In this document: piece after piece, positions 1 to 8,142 of the stretch
Numbering within the stretch: position 1 is the stretch's first letter
How the letters are laid out: each line of letters begins with the position of its first letter
Program-made: the position numbers and the translations under genes
Source: an uncultured bacterium
Lineage (GTDB): Bacteria; Bacillota_I; Bacilli_A; RFN20; CAG-826
DNA: 46,134 nt
NCBI GenBank assembly: GCA_949299395.1
Contig: CASGAB010000008.1
Location: forward strand, 1-46,134
Direction: 5' to 3'
The notes under the pieces: model-generated
The model's database searches: none
Told to the model about the DNA's origin: nothing
What the model saw: only the letters and a program-made list of their open reading frames with translations

Positions 1-39
1 TTTTTATTTATTTGCCACATTTCACGGGGCTCTGAGTAG

Positions 40-61
40 AAAAAAAAGAGCCGAAGCTCTT
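40..61 (-). terminator. Rho-independent terminator behind tRNA-Arg
   Basis: Read on the minus strand, AAGAGC-TTCG-GCTCTT forms a stable UUCG tetraloop hairpin followed by a run of T. It lies downstream of the minus-strand tRNA-Arg and would end that transcript. Confidence 0.8.
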
Positions 62-113
62 ATATTTCCCGATAATACCCCGTACTTTGTCGGAGTACCG
101 CTAATTTATATTC
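62..113 (-). other. Trailer between tRNA-Arg and its terminator
   Basis: This 52-nt stretch of the tRNA-Arg transcript contains a small hairpin (GTACT / AGTAC arms around a 7-nt loop, near 91-107). I do not recognise it as a known RNA family. Bases 1-39, beyond the terminator, hold nothing I can assign. Confidence 0.3.
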
Positions 114-190
114 TGGTGACCTTGAGGCGACTCGAACGCCTGACCCACAGCTTAGAAGGCTGTTGCTCTATCCAACTGAGCTACAAGGCC
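114..190 (-). tRNA. tRNA-Arg(TCT)
   Basis: A complete 77-nt cloverleaf on the minus strand: acceptor GGCCTTG/CAAGGTC, D arm GCTC/GAGC, anticodon stem ACAGC/GCTGT around loop CTTCTAA (anticodon TCT), T loop TTCGAGT, and an encoded CCA end. It reads AGA and AGG. It is divergent from argS, the gene for its own synthetase. Confidence 0.97.
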
Positions 191-203
191 AAAATGCTTA
201 TTT

Positions 204-232
204 ATAATATCACTATAAGCATATTAAATCAA
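204..232 (-). promoter_or_regulatory. Promoter of tRNA-Arg(TCT)
   Basis: On the minus strand a -35 TTGATT and a -10 TATTAT are separated by 17 nt, with the -10 box 13 nt upstream of the tRNA 5' end. The geometry fits a sigma-A promoter. Confidence 0.65.
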
Positions 233-262
233 ACTAATTTTTCTTAAATTTAATGGTATAAA

Positions 263-290
263 TAATATTAAATATCTATATTTAATATTA
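263..290. repeat. Perfect 13-bp inverted repeat upstream of argS
   Basis: TAATATTAAATAT and its exact reverse complement are separated by only CT. The dyad lies between the divergent tRNA-Arg and argS, 38 nt before the argS start. It could be an operator or an RNA hairpin. Because it is all A/T, chance is also possible. Confidence 0.5.
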
Positions 291-328
291 ATTTTATGGT
301 ATATTTTTAACCGGTAAGGAAAATAAAT

Positions 329-1969
329 ATGAGTGAAATTTCAAATCAGTTAATAGATATTATTAAAAGTGTATTAAAAGAAAAATATGAGTTTGAAGAT
401 AATGATAATTTAATCATGATCGAGATTCCAAAAGAAAAGATTCATGGTGATTATTCAACAAACATTGCAATGAGACTTGCTAAAGTTTTACATAATTCAC
501 CTATTAATATTGCTAATGGAATTAAAGATTTATTTTTAAATTATCCTTTAATTAAAAATGTTGAAGTAGTTAATCCTGGATTTATTAATTTTTTCTTAAA
601 TCAAGGTAGTTTAACTAGCGTTATTAAAAAAGTTTTAAATGAAAATGAAAACTATGGTCGTGGTAATAAAAAGAACGGCAAGATCATGGTTGAATATGTT
701 AGTGCTAATCCAACAGGTGATTTACATTTAGGTCATGCTAGAGGAGCTGCTTATGGCGATGCTTTAACTCGTATTATGAGTTATGCAGGATATGATGTTT
801 TAAGAGAATATTATGTTAATGATGCTGGAAATCAAATTAATGTTTTAGCAAATTCACTTTTTGAAAGATATAAAGAAGCTTTAGGTTTAGAAATTGATTT
901 AGAAAAAGTAGGTTATCAAGGACAAGACGTTAAAATTTTAGCTTCTAATATTAAAGAAGAAGACGGTGATAAGTGGCTTAAAGTTGATGAAAAAGAAGCG
1001 ATTGAACACTTTAAAAATGTTGGTATTGAACTTGAACTTAATAAGATTAAAAAAGATTTAGATCTTTATAGAGTTAGTTTTGATCATTATCAAAGTGAAA
1101 GGGAATTATATTCATCTTTAAAAGTTGAAAAAACATTAGACTATTTAAAAACTTCGCCATATTGCTATCAAAGTGAAGGTGCTTTATGGCTTAAAACAAC
1201 TGAATTTAATGATGATAAAGATAGAGTTTTAATTAAAAGTGATGGTTCTTTAACTTATCTCACCCCAGATATTGCTTATCATAAAGATAAATTTGATAGA
1301 GGTTATGATGAACTCGTTGATATTTTAGGTGCAGATCATCATGGTTATATGGCTCGTTTAAAAGCTGGTGTAAAAATCATGGGATATAATCCAGATAAAT
1401 TAAATTTCTTAATCGTACAAATTGTTAGACTTATGGAAAACGGTGAAGAAGTTAAAATGTCAAAAAGAACCGGTAATGCTGTAACAATTAGAGAATTATG
1501 TGAAGATGTTGGTGTCGATGTTGCTCGTTATTTCTTTATTTCTAAACCAATCGATTCACATTTAGATTTCGATCTTTCATTAGCAAGAAAACAATCTGCA
1601 GATAATCCAATTTATTATATTCAATATGCTTATGCTCGAATTGCTTCGATTTTATCGAAAGATAATTCATTTGTTAGTAAAGATGAATATTCACTTTTAA
1701 CAAATGAAAAAGAAATCGAACTTATTAAATTACTCGATTCTTTCCCAAAAGAAGTTGAAGATATTGCTTTAAGTAAAGAGGTTAATAAACTTTGTAATTA
1801 TATTTATAAATTAGCTCAAACTTTCCATTCTTATTACAATGAAAATAGAGTTATTGTTGAAAATGATAAAGAATTAACAAGCGAAAGATTATCTTTAGTT
1901 AAAGCTGTTAGTATTGTTTTAAAAACTTCACTTAACCTTTTAGGTGTTGAAGCAAAGGAAAATATGTAA
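329..1969 (+). CDS. argS: Arginyl-tRNA synthetase
   Basis: This cytoplasmic class I synthetase charges tRNA-Arg with arginine using ATP. The protein is 546 aa, normal for ArgS. An N-terminal Arg-tRNA synthetase domain leads into the HIGH-type motif HLGHAR (about residue 133) after the family signature VEYVSANPTG. KMSKRTGN follows at about 376, and the C-terminal DALR-type helical domain carries the conserved YAYARI stretch. The ATG follows an AAGGA ribosome site. No T-box is visible upstream. purB starts 3 nt after its stop, so the two are co-transcribed. Trp is written as TGG here, and CGA encodes the conserved Arg of YAYARI. Confidence 0.97.
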   Translation: MSEISNQLIDIIKSVLKEKYEFEDNDNLIMIEIPKEKIHGDYSTNIAMRLAKVLHNSPINIANGIKDLFLNYPLIKNVEVVNPGFINFFLNQGSLTSVIKKVLNENENYGRGNKKNGKIMVEYVSANPTGDLHLGHARGAAYGDALTRIMSYAGYDVLREYYVNDAGNQINVLANSLFERYKEALGLEIDLEKVGYQGQDVKILASNIKEEDGDKWLKVDEKEAIEHFKNVGIELELNKIKKDLDLYRVSFDHYQSERELYSSLKVEKTLDYLKTSPYCYQSEGALWLKTTEFNDDKDRVLIKSDGSLTYLTPDIAYHKDKFDRGYDELVDILGADHHGYMARLKAGVKIMGYNPDKLNFLIVQIVRLMENGEEVKMSKRTGNAVTIRELCEDVGVDVARYFFISKPIDSHLDFDLSLARKQSADNPIYYIQYAYARIASILSKDNSFVSKDEYSLLTNEKEIELIKLLDSFPKEVEDIALSKEVNKLCNYIYKLAQTFHSYYNENRVIVENDKELTSERLSLVKAVSIVLKTSLNLLGVEAKENM

Positions 1970-1972
1970 TTT

Positions 1973-3274
1973 ATGATTGAAAGATACCGTATTGAAGAAG
2001 TTGAAAATATTTTTTCTTTAGAGAGTAGATATAACTATTTTTTAAAAGTTGAACTTGCAGTTATTAAAGCTTACGTTGAGTTAGGTTTAATTCCTGAAGA
2101 AGATTATTTAAAAATAAAAGAAAAAGCAAAGGTCGATGTTTCTTTAATTAATGAAATTGAAAAAGAAACAAAACATGATGTTATTGCTTTTACTCGTTCG
2201 TTATCGACTTTTTTAGGCGAAGAAAAAAGACGGGTTCATTATAATTTAACTTCTACAGATGTTGTTGATACGGCTCTTTCACTTCAAATTAAAGATGCTT
2301 CATCTTATATTCTTATAGAAATTGATAAATTTTTAGCAACATTAAAAAATCTTGCTTTAGAACATGAATATACTCCAATTATTGGAAGAAGCCATGGAAT
2401 GCATGCTGAAATTACATCTTTTGGCTTAAAATTTGCTACATATTACGACGAATTAATGCGTGATAAAAAAAGATTTTTAGATGAACTTAATAATGTAACT
2501 TGTGCAAAAATATCAGGAACTGTCGGTAATTTTGCTAATCTTCCTTATGAACTTGAAGGAATTGTTGCAAAAGAACTTAATTTAAATAGACCAAATTCTT
2601 CAACTCAAGTTTTAAGTAGAGATCGCTTAATGGGTTTCACTTTTTCTTTAGTTGCAATCTCTTCACTTTTAACAAAAATTTCAACAGAAATTAGACATTT
2701 ATCAAGAAGTGAAGTAAAAGAAGTTGGAGAACATTTTTCACAAAATCAAAAAGGAAGTAGTGCAATGCCACATAAGAAAAATCCTATTAGTAGTGAAAAT
2801 GTTGCTGGTTTATCACGTTATGTCATTTCTTCTTTATATATGGCTATTGAAAATAATGATTTATGGCATGAAAGAGATATTTCTCATTCTTCAAATGAAA
2901 GAATCTATATCTCTGATGATATTTCATTAATTGTTTATACCTTAAGAAGAATGAATAAAGTCTTAAAAGATTTAGATGTTGATAAAGAAAGAATGATTGA
3001 GAATATCGAAAATGATCATGGAATTATCTTTTCCGGAAGAGTTTTGAATTATATTTTAGATAAATATAAGGAACATTCTAGAGAAGAAGTTTATGATAAA
3101 ATTCAAAAACTTGCATTTAAAGCATTTAATGAAAATAAATCATTAGAATCTTTATTAGTAAAAGATGAATATTTTAATAAACTTTTAACTAAAAAAGAGT
3201 TAGATGAATTATTCTCATACGATTATTATTTTAAAAATATTGATAATATTTATAAAACTATCGGAATTAAATAG
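1973..3274 (+). CDS. purB: Adenylosuccinate lyase
   Basis: It removes fumarate from SAICAR and from adenylosuccinate, two steps of purine synthesis. The protein is 433 aa and of the Bacillus type: N-terminal MIERYRIEEVENIFSLE, the substrate stretch HDVIAFTR, the LTSTDVVDTALS motif, catalytic His in GRSHGMHAE, and the fumarase/aspartase superfamily signature SSAMPHKKNP (about 261-270). It lies between argS and purA. Oddity: residue 87 is written CGG (nt 2231-2233) in the context EEKR-x-VHYNLTST, where the family has Trp (KWVHYGLTS in B. subtilis PurB). With CGG read as Trp the motif becomes normal, so this gene is a key witness for a non-standard code. Confidence 0.96.
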   Translation: MIERYRIEEVENIFSLESRYNYFLKVELAVIKAYVELGLIPEEDYLKIKEKAKVDVSLINEIEKETKHDVIAFTRSLSTFLGEEKRRVHYNLTSTDVVDTALSLQIKDASSYILIEIDKFLATLKNLALEHEYTPIIGRSHGMHAEITSFGLKFATYYDELMRDKKRFLDELNNVTCAKISGTVGNFANLPYELEGIVAKELNLNRPNSSTQVLSRDRLMGFTFSLVAISSLLTKISTEIRHLSRSEVKEVGEHFSQNQKGSSAMPHKKNPISSENVAGLSRYVISSLYMAIENNDLWHERDISHSSNERIYISDDISLIVYTLRRMNKVLKDLDVDKERMIENIENDHGIIFSGRVLNYILDKYKEHSREEVYDKIQKLAFKAFNENKSLESLLVKDEYFNKLLTKKELDELFSYDYYFKNIDNIYKTIGIK

Positions 3275-3295
3275 GTTGTTTCAACCTATTTTTAT
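3269..3295 (+). terminator. Hairpin between purB and purA
   Basis: AAATAGGTTG and CAACCTATTT form a 10-bp stem with a TTT loop, overlapping the purB stop codon and followed by TTTTAT. It could end or attenuate the argS-purB message before purA. Confidence 0.6.
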
Positions 3296-3317
3296 ATTTA
3301 AAGGAAGGCATTTTAAA

Positions 3318-4607
3318 ATGGAAGAGATTAAAGGATTAGTTGTTGTCGGCTCTCAATGGGGAGACGAAGGAAAAGGAAAAGTTGCTAACTATTTAGCAAA
3401 AAAAGCTGATGTTATCGTTCGTTATCAAGGTGGAGATAATGCAGGTCATACCGTAAAATTTGAAGGAAAAGAATATCATCTTCGTTCAATTCCTAGTGGA
3501 ATTTTTTACGAAGATAAAATTAATATCATGGGAAATGGTATGGTCATTAACCCGTTAAGTTTAGCTAAAGAAATGAAAGAACTTTTAGATGCTGGCTATA
3601 CTTTAAATAATTTAGTTATTTCTAGTAGAGCAACTTTAGATATGAGTTATGATATTGAACTTGATGGTTTAAAAGAAAGTAAACTTAAAGATAAATTTAT
3701 TGGAACAACTAAAAAAGGAATCGGTCCTTCTTATACCGATAAAGCTGAAAGATCTTCTTTAAGAATGTGTGATTTTTTAGATGAAGATTTTGAAACAATC
3801 TATAAAAATAAATTAGAAGAAAAGAACCAACTTATCGAATTTTATGGTGGAAATAAGATTTCTTATGAAGATACAATTGCTTTTTATTTAGAGGCTAAAA
3901 AATTAATTGCACCTCATGTAAAAGAAACAGTTTCTTTTATCCATAATTTAAGAGAAGAAAATAAAAAAATACTTTTTGAAGGTGCTCAAGGAACAATGCT
4001 TGATATTGATTTTGGAACCTTCCCATATGTTACTTCATCTTCTGTAAATGCAGGCGGAGCAATTCCTGGAAGTGGAATTGGACTAGGTTATGTTAATGAT
4101 TGTTTAGGAATTATTAAAGCTTATACAACTAGAGTTGGAGAAGGTCCATTTGTTACAGAATTTTTTGATGAAAAAGCTGATATGATTAGAGAAATTGCCC
4201 ATGAATATGGAGTTAACACCCATCGTCCTAGAAGAATCGGTTGGCTTGATCTTGTTCAGCTTAAATATTCTCAATCAGTTAATGGCTTTAAATACGGTGC
4301 TTTAATGCTTTTAGATGTTTTATCTTCTTTAGATGAAATTAAAGTCTGTACTAACTATGAACTTGATGGAAAAGTTATTGATTATCTCCCGGTTTCTTTA
4401 AAAGAACAATATCGTGCTAAACCAATTTATAAGAGTTTTAAATCTTTTAAAGGTGTTGATATTTCAAAGATGAAAACTTATGAAGAACTTCCTCTTGAAG
4501 CAAAAGAATATATTAAATTTATTGAAGGTTATTTAAAGATTAAAATTGTTATTATTTCAGTTGGTCCAGCTAAAGAAGAAACAATTATTAAAGAAGAGAT
4601 TTTTTAA
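3318..4607 (+). CDS. purA: Adenylosuccinate synthetase
   Basis: It condenses IMP and aspartate with GTP to adenylosuccinate, the step before PurB in AMP synthesis. The protein is 429 aa, a normal length. It has the N-terminal GSQWGDEGKGK P-loop (about residues 11-21), GGDNAGHT with the catalytic His, GIGPSYTDK, VTSSS, TRVGEGPF, and RPRRIGW of the GTP/Asp site near the C-terminal third. I take the ATG at 3318, preceded by AAGGAAGG, because the MEEIKGLVVVG start matches the family. An in-frame upstream start would run back into purB. A terminator follows the gene. Confidence 0.97.
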   Translation: MEEIKGLVVVGSQWGDEGKGKVANYLAKKADVIVRYQGGDNAGHTVKFEGKEYHLRSIPSGIFYEDKINIMGNGMVINPLSLAKEMKELLDAGYTLNNLVISSRATLDMSYDIELDGLKESKLKDKFIGTTKKGIGPSYTDKAERSSLRMCDFLDEDFETIYKNKLEEKNQLIEFYGGNKISYEDTIAFYLEAKKLIAPHVKETVSFIHNLREENKKILFEGAQGTMLDIDFGTFPYVTSSSVNAGGAIPGSGIGLGYVNDCLGIIKAYTTRVGEGPFVTEFFDEKADMIREIAHEYGVNTHRPRRIGWLDLVQLKYSQSVNGFKYGALMLLDVLSSLDEIKVCTNYELDGKVIDYLPVSLKEQYRAKPIYKSFKSFKGVDISKMKTYEELPLEAKEYIKFIEGYLKIKIVIISVGPAKEETIIKEEIF

Positions 4608-4686
4608 TATCAAAAAATCAGTAAAAAAATGTCAAAATTTTTAATTAAAATTATATTAAATTTTTAAGATTAAAAAAGTTATAAAA

Positions 4687-4726
4687 AACGCGATAATGGC
4701 CGTAAATATCGCGTTTTTATTTTTTT
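4687..4726 (+). terminator. Terminator after purA
   Basis: AACGCGATA and TATCGCGTT form a 9-bp stem followed by a T-rich tract (TTTTATTTTTTT). It separates the purine genes from the pot operon. Confidence 0.85.
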
Positions 4727-4773
4727 AAGAAATTATTGAAAAAAAATAATTAAAAAATTTAATAAAAAAATGA

Positions 4774-4802
4774 TTGATTTTTATTTTAAAAATCCTTATA
4801 TT
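4774..4802 (+). promoter_or_regulatory. Probable pot operon promoter
   Basis: A -35 TTGATT and a -10 TATATT are 17 nt apart, about 50 nt upstream of the potA start. The surroundings are AT-rich, so the match is suggestive only. Confidence 0.45.
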
Positions 4803-4851
4803 TTTTTCAATGTTTTAAGTTTTTAAGGCAGGTAATAGGGAGCTTAATTTT

Positions 4852-6522
4852 ATGTCAAATAAGAACTATATTATTGATCTTAAAAACGTTTCCAAAATCT
4901 ATGAAGATGGAACCGTAGCTGTAGATGATTTTACTTTCTATGTTCGTAAAGGTGAATTCGTTACTTTTTTAGGACCTAGTGGATGTGGCAAATCAACTAC
5001 TTTAAGAATGATTGCGGGATTTGAATTCCCTTCAAAAGGAGAAATCCTTTTGAACGGAAAGAACATTTCTAATGTTCCACCAAATAAAAGGCCAATTAAC
5101 ATGGTCTTTCAACGTTATGCACTTTTTCCACATTTAGATGTTTATGATAACATTGCTTTTGGACTTAAACTTAAAAAGATTGCTATACCTTTAAAAGATG
5201 AAGGCGGCAATCCAGTTTTAAAAATAAATAAAAACAAAGTTAAAGCATTAAAAAGAGAAGTTAGTTTAGCAAAAAAGAATAAACATTTAACTGATGAAGA
5301 AAAAGAAGTTAAATTAAATGAACTTAATGAAGCATTAGAAAAAGCTAAAACTACTCCAGAACAAGCTTATAAATATAAAAAATTAAGTGAAAAAGAAATC
5401 GATGAAAAAGTTGCAAGAGCTTTAAAAATAGTTGATCTTGAAGCACTTGAAGATAGAGATATTTCAACTCTTAGTGGTGGTCAACAACAAAGAGTTGCTA
5501 TTGCAAGAGCAATTGTTAATGAACCAGAAATCTTACTTTTAGACGAACCTTTAGGTGCCCTTGATTTAAAAATGAGAAAAGATATGCAGATCGAACTTAA
5601 AGAAATGCATACTAAACTTGGAATTACATTTATTTATGTTACTCATGATCAAGAAGAAGCATTAACAATGAGTGATACTATCGTTGTTATGAAAGATGGT
5701 GTTATTCAACAAATTGGTAAACCTAAAGAAATTTATGATGAACCAAAAAATGCTTTCGTTGCAGACTTTATTGGTGAATCTAATATTTATAATGCAACTA
5801 TGTTTAATAAAAATGTAGTTAGATTCTTAGATCATAACTTTGACTGTATTGATGATTTCCCAGTTAATGAAAAAGTTGATGTTGTCGTTCGTCCAGAAGA
5901 CATTTCAATTAAAAATGAAAACGAAGGAATGATTAATGGTAAAATCGTTAACAAAATTTTTAAAGGAGTTAACTATCAATACATTGCTTTAGTTGGTAAA
6001 AATGAAGTCATTATTAAATCAACAAAAGAATATGAAGAGGGTCAAACAGTCGGATTAAAGATTGCACCAAATTTAATTCATATTATGAAAAAAGATTTTA
6101 CAACCAACATCTATACCGATGCATGGATTGATAAAGATAATAACGTTAGAATTGATGAAGCTCCATTTGAATGTAATATTCTTCAACTTGTTGAAGGTGG
6201 AAAAGATGAAGATGGAATTATTGTTGATAAAAAAGGTAAAAAGTATGACTTCAATGATGCTGATGTTGTAGCAGAAGTTCCTTTAGATAAAATCGAAATT
6301 ATCGATGATATTGAAAGTGAAAATGCTCAAATTGTTGGTGAAATTATCGATAGTGTTTATAAAGGCGATCACTATCAATATATTATAAGAACTGAAAATG
6401 AAGAAGATTTCGTCTGTATTTCTTCTTATTCTTACAATCTTTTTGATAAAGTTGGTATACATATTAATAAAGATGATATTAAGTTACGACTTAAAAAAGA
6501 GGTAAGTAACTATGAGATTTAG
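4852..6522 (+). CDS. potA: Spermidine/putrescine ABC transporter ATPase PotA, long form
   Basis: This is the cytoplasmic ATPase that powers polyamine import with PotB, PotC and PotD. Walker A GPSGCGKST is at 41-49, the Q-loop VFQRYALFPH at 85-94, the signature LSGGQQQR at 207-214 and Walker B ILLLDEP at 227-233. C-terminal TOBE-like domains extend to residue 556. Usual PotA is about 370 aa. Here a Lys/Glu-rich, probably helical insert (about 110-185) lies between Q-loop and signature, and the C-terminal regulatory part is enlarged. Mycoplasma PotA proteins are similarly long. The stop overlaps the potB start. AGG (5089-5091) encodes the conserved Arg of PPNKRPIN. Confidence 0.95.
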   Translation: MSNKNYIIDLKNVSKIYEDGTVAVDDFTFYVRKGEFVTFLGPSGCGKSTTLRMIAGFEFPSKGEILLNGKNISNVPPNKRPINMVFQRYALFPHLDVYDNIAFGLKLKKIAIPLKDEGGNPVLKINKNKVKALKREVSLAKKNKHLTDEEKEVKLNELNEALEKAKTTPEQAYKYKKLSEKEIDEKVARALKIVDLEALEDRDISTLSGGQQQRVAIARAIVNEPEILLLDEPLGALDLKMRKDMQIELKEMHTKLGITFIYVTHDQEEALTMSDTIVVMKDGVIQQIGKPKEIYDEPKNAFVADFIGESNIYNATMFNKNVVRFLDHNFDCIDDFPVNEKVDVVVRPEDISIKNENEGMINGKIVNKIFKGVNYQYIALVGKNEVIIKSTKEYEEGQTVGLKIAPNLIHIMKKDFTTNIYTDAWIDKDNNVRIDEAPFECNILQLVEGGKDEDGIIVDKKGKKYDFNDADVVAEVPLDKIEIIDDIESENAQIVGEIIDSVYKGDHYQYIIRTENEEDFVCISSYSYNLFDKVGIHINKDDIKLRLKKEVSNYEI

Positions 6523-7309
6523 TTTGCAAAGAAAACAACTTTGTATTCCTTATTTTGTTTTCTTAATTTTATTTGTTGTTATACCAATTTTATTCATCGT
6601 CTTTTATGCCTTTACTGATGCTCAAGGATTTTTTAGTTTTGATGCTTTAGTTAGCTTTTTTACATCAACTAAAAAGATAAATGTTTTAATTCAATCACTA
6701 TTATTTAGTGTTTTAAATACTTTAATTTGTTTACTTGTTGGTTATCCTGTTGCTTATATTCTTGCAACAAGTAAAGCTAAGTTTAACTATGTTGTTGTTA
6801 TGCTTTTTGTTATGCCGATGTGGATTAACTTTGTTTTAAGAACTGGTGCAACAAGAGATGTTTTAACTTGGATTGGATTAAGTGGAGGAGAACATCCATA
6901 TATTGCGACTTTAATCGGTCTTTTCTATAACTATCTTCCATTTGTTATCCTTCCTTTATATTCAACAATGTTAAAACTTGATAAAGCTCAAATTGAAGCA
7001 GCAAGTGATTTAGGATGTAATCGCGCTCAAGTTTTTACAAAATCAATTTGGCCTCAAACAATTCCGGGAGTAGTTAGTGCTGCTCAAATGGTTTTTATGC
7101 CAACAATGTCTTCATATGTTATTCCTGAAACTTTAAGTGAAGGAAAAATAGTTTTATTTGGTAATTCAATATATATTGGATTTTCAAATAACCAATGGAA
7201 TAGTGCTTCATTTATGGCAATCATTATGCTTTTCTTAGTTTGTCTTTCAATGTTAGTTACTAGAAATTACACTGAAAAAGATCAAGAAGGAGGTAGCTCA
7301 AAATGGTAA
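6512..7309 (+). CDS. potB: Spermidine/putrescine ABC permease PotB
   Basis: An inner-membrane permease half of the polyamine importer, 265 aa with about six hydrophobic segments. It has the cytoplasmic EAA loop (EAASDLGCNRAQVFTKSIWP, about 162-181) that docks on PotA. The start overlaps the end of potA by 11 nt and the end overlaps potC by 7 nt, so translation is coupled. The order A-B-C-D is the classical one. The protein resembles the binding-protein-dependent transport inner-membrane family throughout, with no defects seen. Confidence 0.95.
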   Translation: MRFSLQRKQLCIPYFVFLILFVVIPILFIVFYAFTDAQGFFSFDALVSFFTSTKKINVLIQSLLFSVLNTLICLLVGYPVAYILATSKAKFNYVVVMLFVMPMWINFVLRTGATRDVLTWIGLSGGEHPYIATLIGLFYNYLPFVILPLYSTMLKLDKAQIEAASDLGCNRAQVFTKSIWPQTIPGVVSAAQMVFMPTMSSYVIPETLSEGKIVLFGNSIYIGFSNNQWNSASFMAIIMLFLVCLSMLVTRNYTEKDQEGGSSKW

Positions 7310-8139
7310 AAACTGCCTTCAAATACGTCTTCGTATATTTAATCTTACTTTTAATGTATGTTCCTATTTTTGTTTTAATTGTTTTTTCATTTACTAATGC
7401 GACATATATTGGTGAATGGGCTGGTTTCTCATTTAAATTATATGTTGATTTATTCCAATCAAAAGAAACAATGATATCTTTAGGAAATACGATTATTATC
7501 GCTATTATTAGTGCTGTTGTTTCTACATTTTTAGGAGTTACTGGAGCAATTGGAGCTTTCTATTCTAAAAAAAGAAATAGAGCATTATTTGAAAATTTAA
7601 ATCAAATTCCTGTTGTTAATCCTGAAATTGTTATTGCTTTAAGTTTAGTTGTTATGTTTGTTTTCTTAGGAAACACTGTTTTCAAAGAAAATTTATTCTC
7701 TTTTTGGACTCTTTTAGCAGGTCACGTAATTTTAAGTGCCCCATTTGTTTATTTAAATGTTAAACCTAAACTTCAACAAATGGATCCATCTTTATATGAA
7801 GCTGCTTTAGATCTAGGTTGTTCACCTAGAAAAGCATTATCAAAAGTTATGTTCCCTCAACTTTTACCTGGAATTTTATCAGGATTTATTTTAGCAATTA
7901 CTTTATCTTTAGATGATTTTATTGTTACAGCATTTACTCGTGGTCCAGGTTTATTAAGTGGAGATAATGCAATTGAAACATTATCAACTTTAGTTCAAGC
8001 AAAAATTAAAAAAGGTCCAATTCCACCAGAATTAAGAGCTTTAACTACAATTATTTTCTTAGTTGTTTTAATTACCGTTATTGGTATTACAATTTATCAA
8101 AATAAAGGCAAAAATAAGCCAAAAAGAAGGAGGTTTTAA
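7303..8139 (+). CDS. potC: Spermidine/putrescine ABC permease PotC
   Basis: The second permease subunit, 278 aa. It has about six membrane helices, the first right after the start (VFVYLILLLMYVPIFVLIVFSF), and an EAA loop EAALDLGCSPRKALSKVMFP near 167-186 followed by LLPGILSGF. The basic tail KGKNKPKRRRF is cytoplasmic. An AGGAGG ribosome site lies inside the end of potB. The potD start follows 3 nt after the stop, itself preceded by a strong AGGAGG within potC. Confidence 0.95.
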   Translation: MVKTAFKYVFVYLILLLMYVPIFVLIVFSFTNATYIGEWAGFSFKLYVDLFQSKETMISLGNTIIIAIISAVVSTFLGVTGAIGAFYSKKRNRALFENLNQIPVVNPEIVIALSLVVMFVFLGNTVFKENLFSFWTLLAGHVILSAPFVYLNVKPKLQQMDPSLYEAALDLGCSPRKALSKVMFPQLLPGILSGFILAITLSLDDFIVTAFTRGPGLLSGDNAIETLSTLVQAKIKKGPIPPELRALTTIIFLVVLITVIGITIYQNKGKNKPKRRRF

Positions 8140-8142
8140 TTC

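Noticed and set aside
191-328. T-box leader in front of argS
   Set aside because: No specifier stem, no TGGNACC-type T-box sequence and no terminator/antiterminator were found in the gap.
5089-5091. AGG might be reassigned to Met, as reported for some uncultivated Bacilli
   Set aside because: AGG here sits at the conserved Arg of PotA (PPNKRPIN before VFQ), so AGG reads as Arg in this window.
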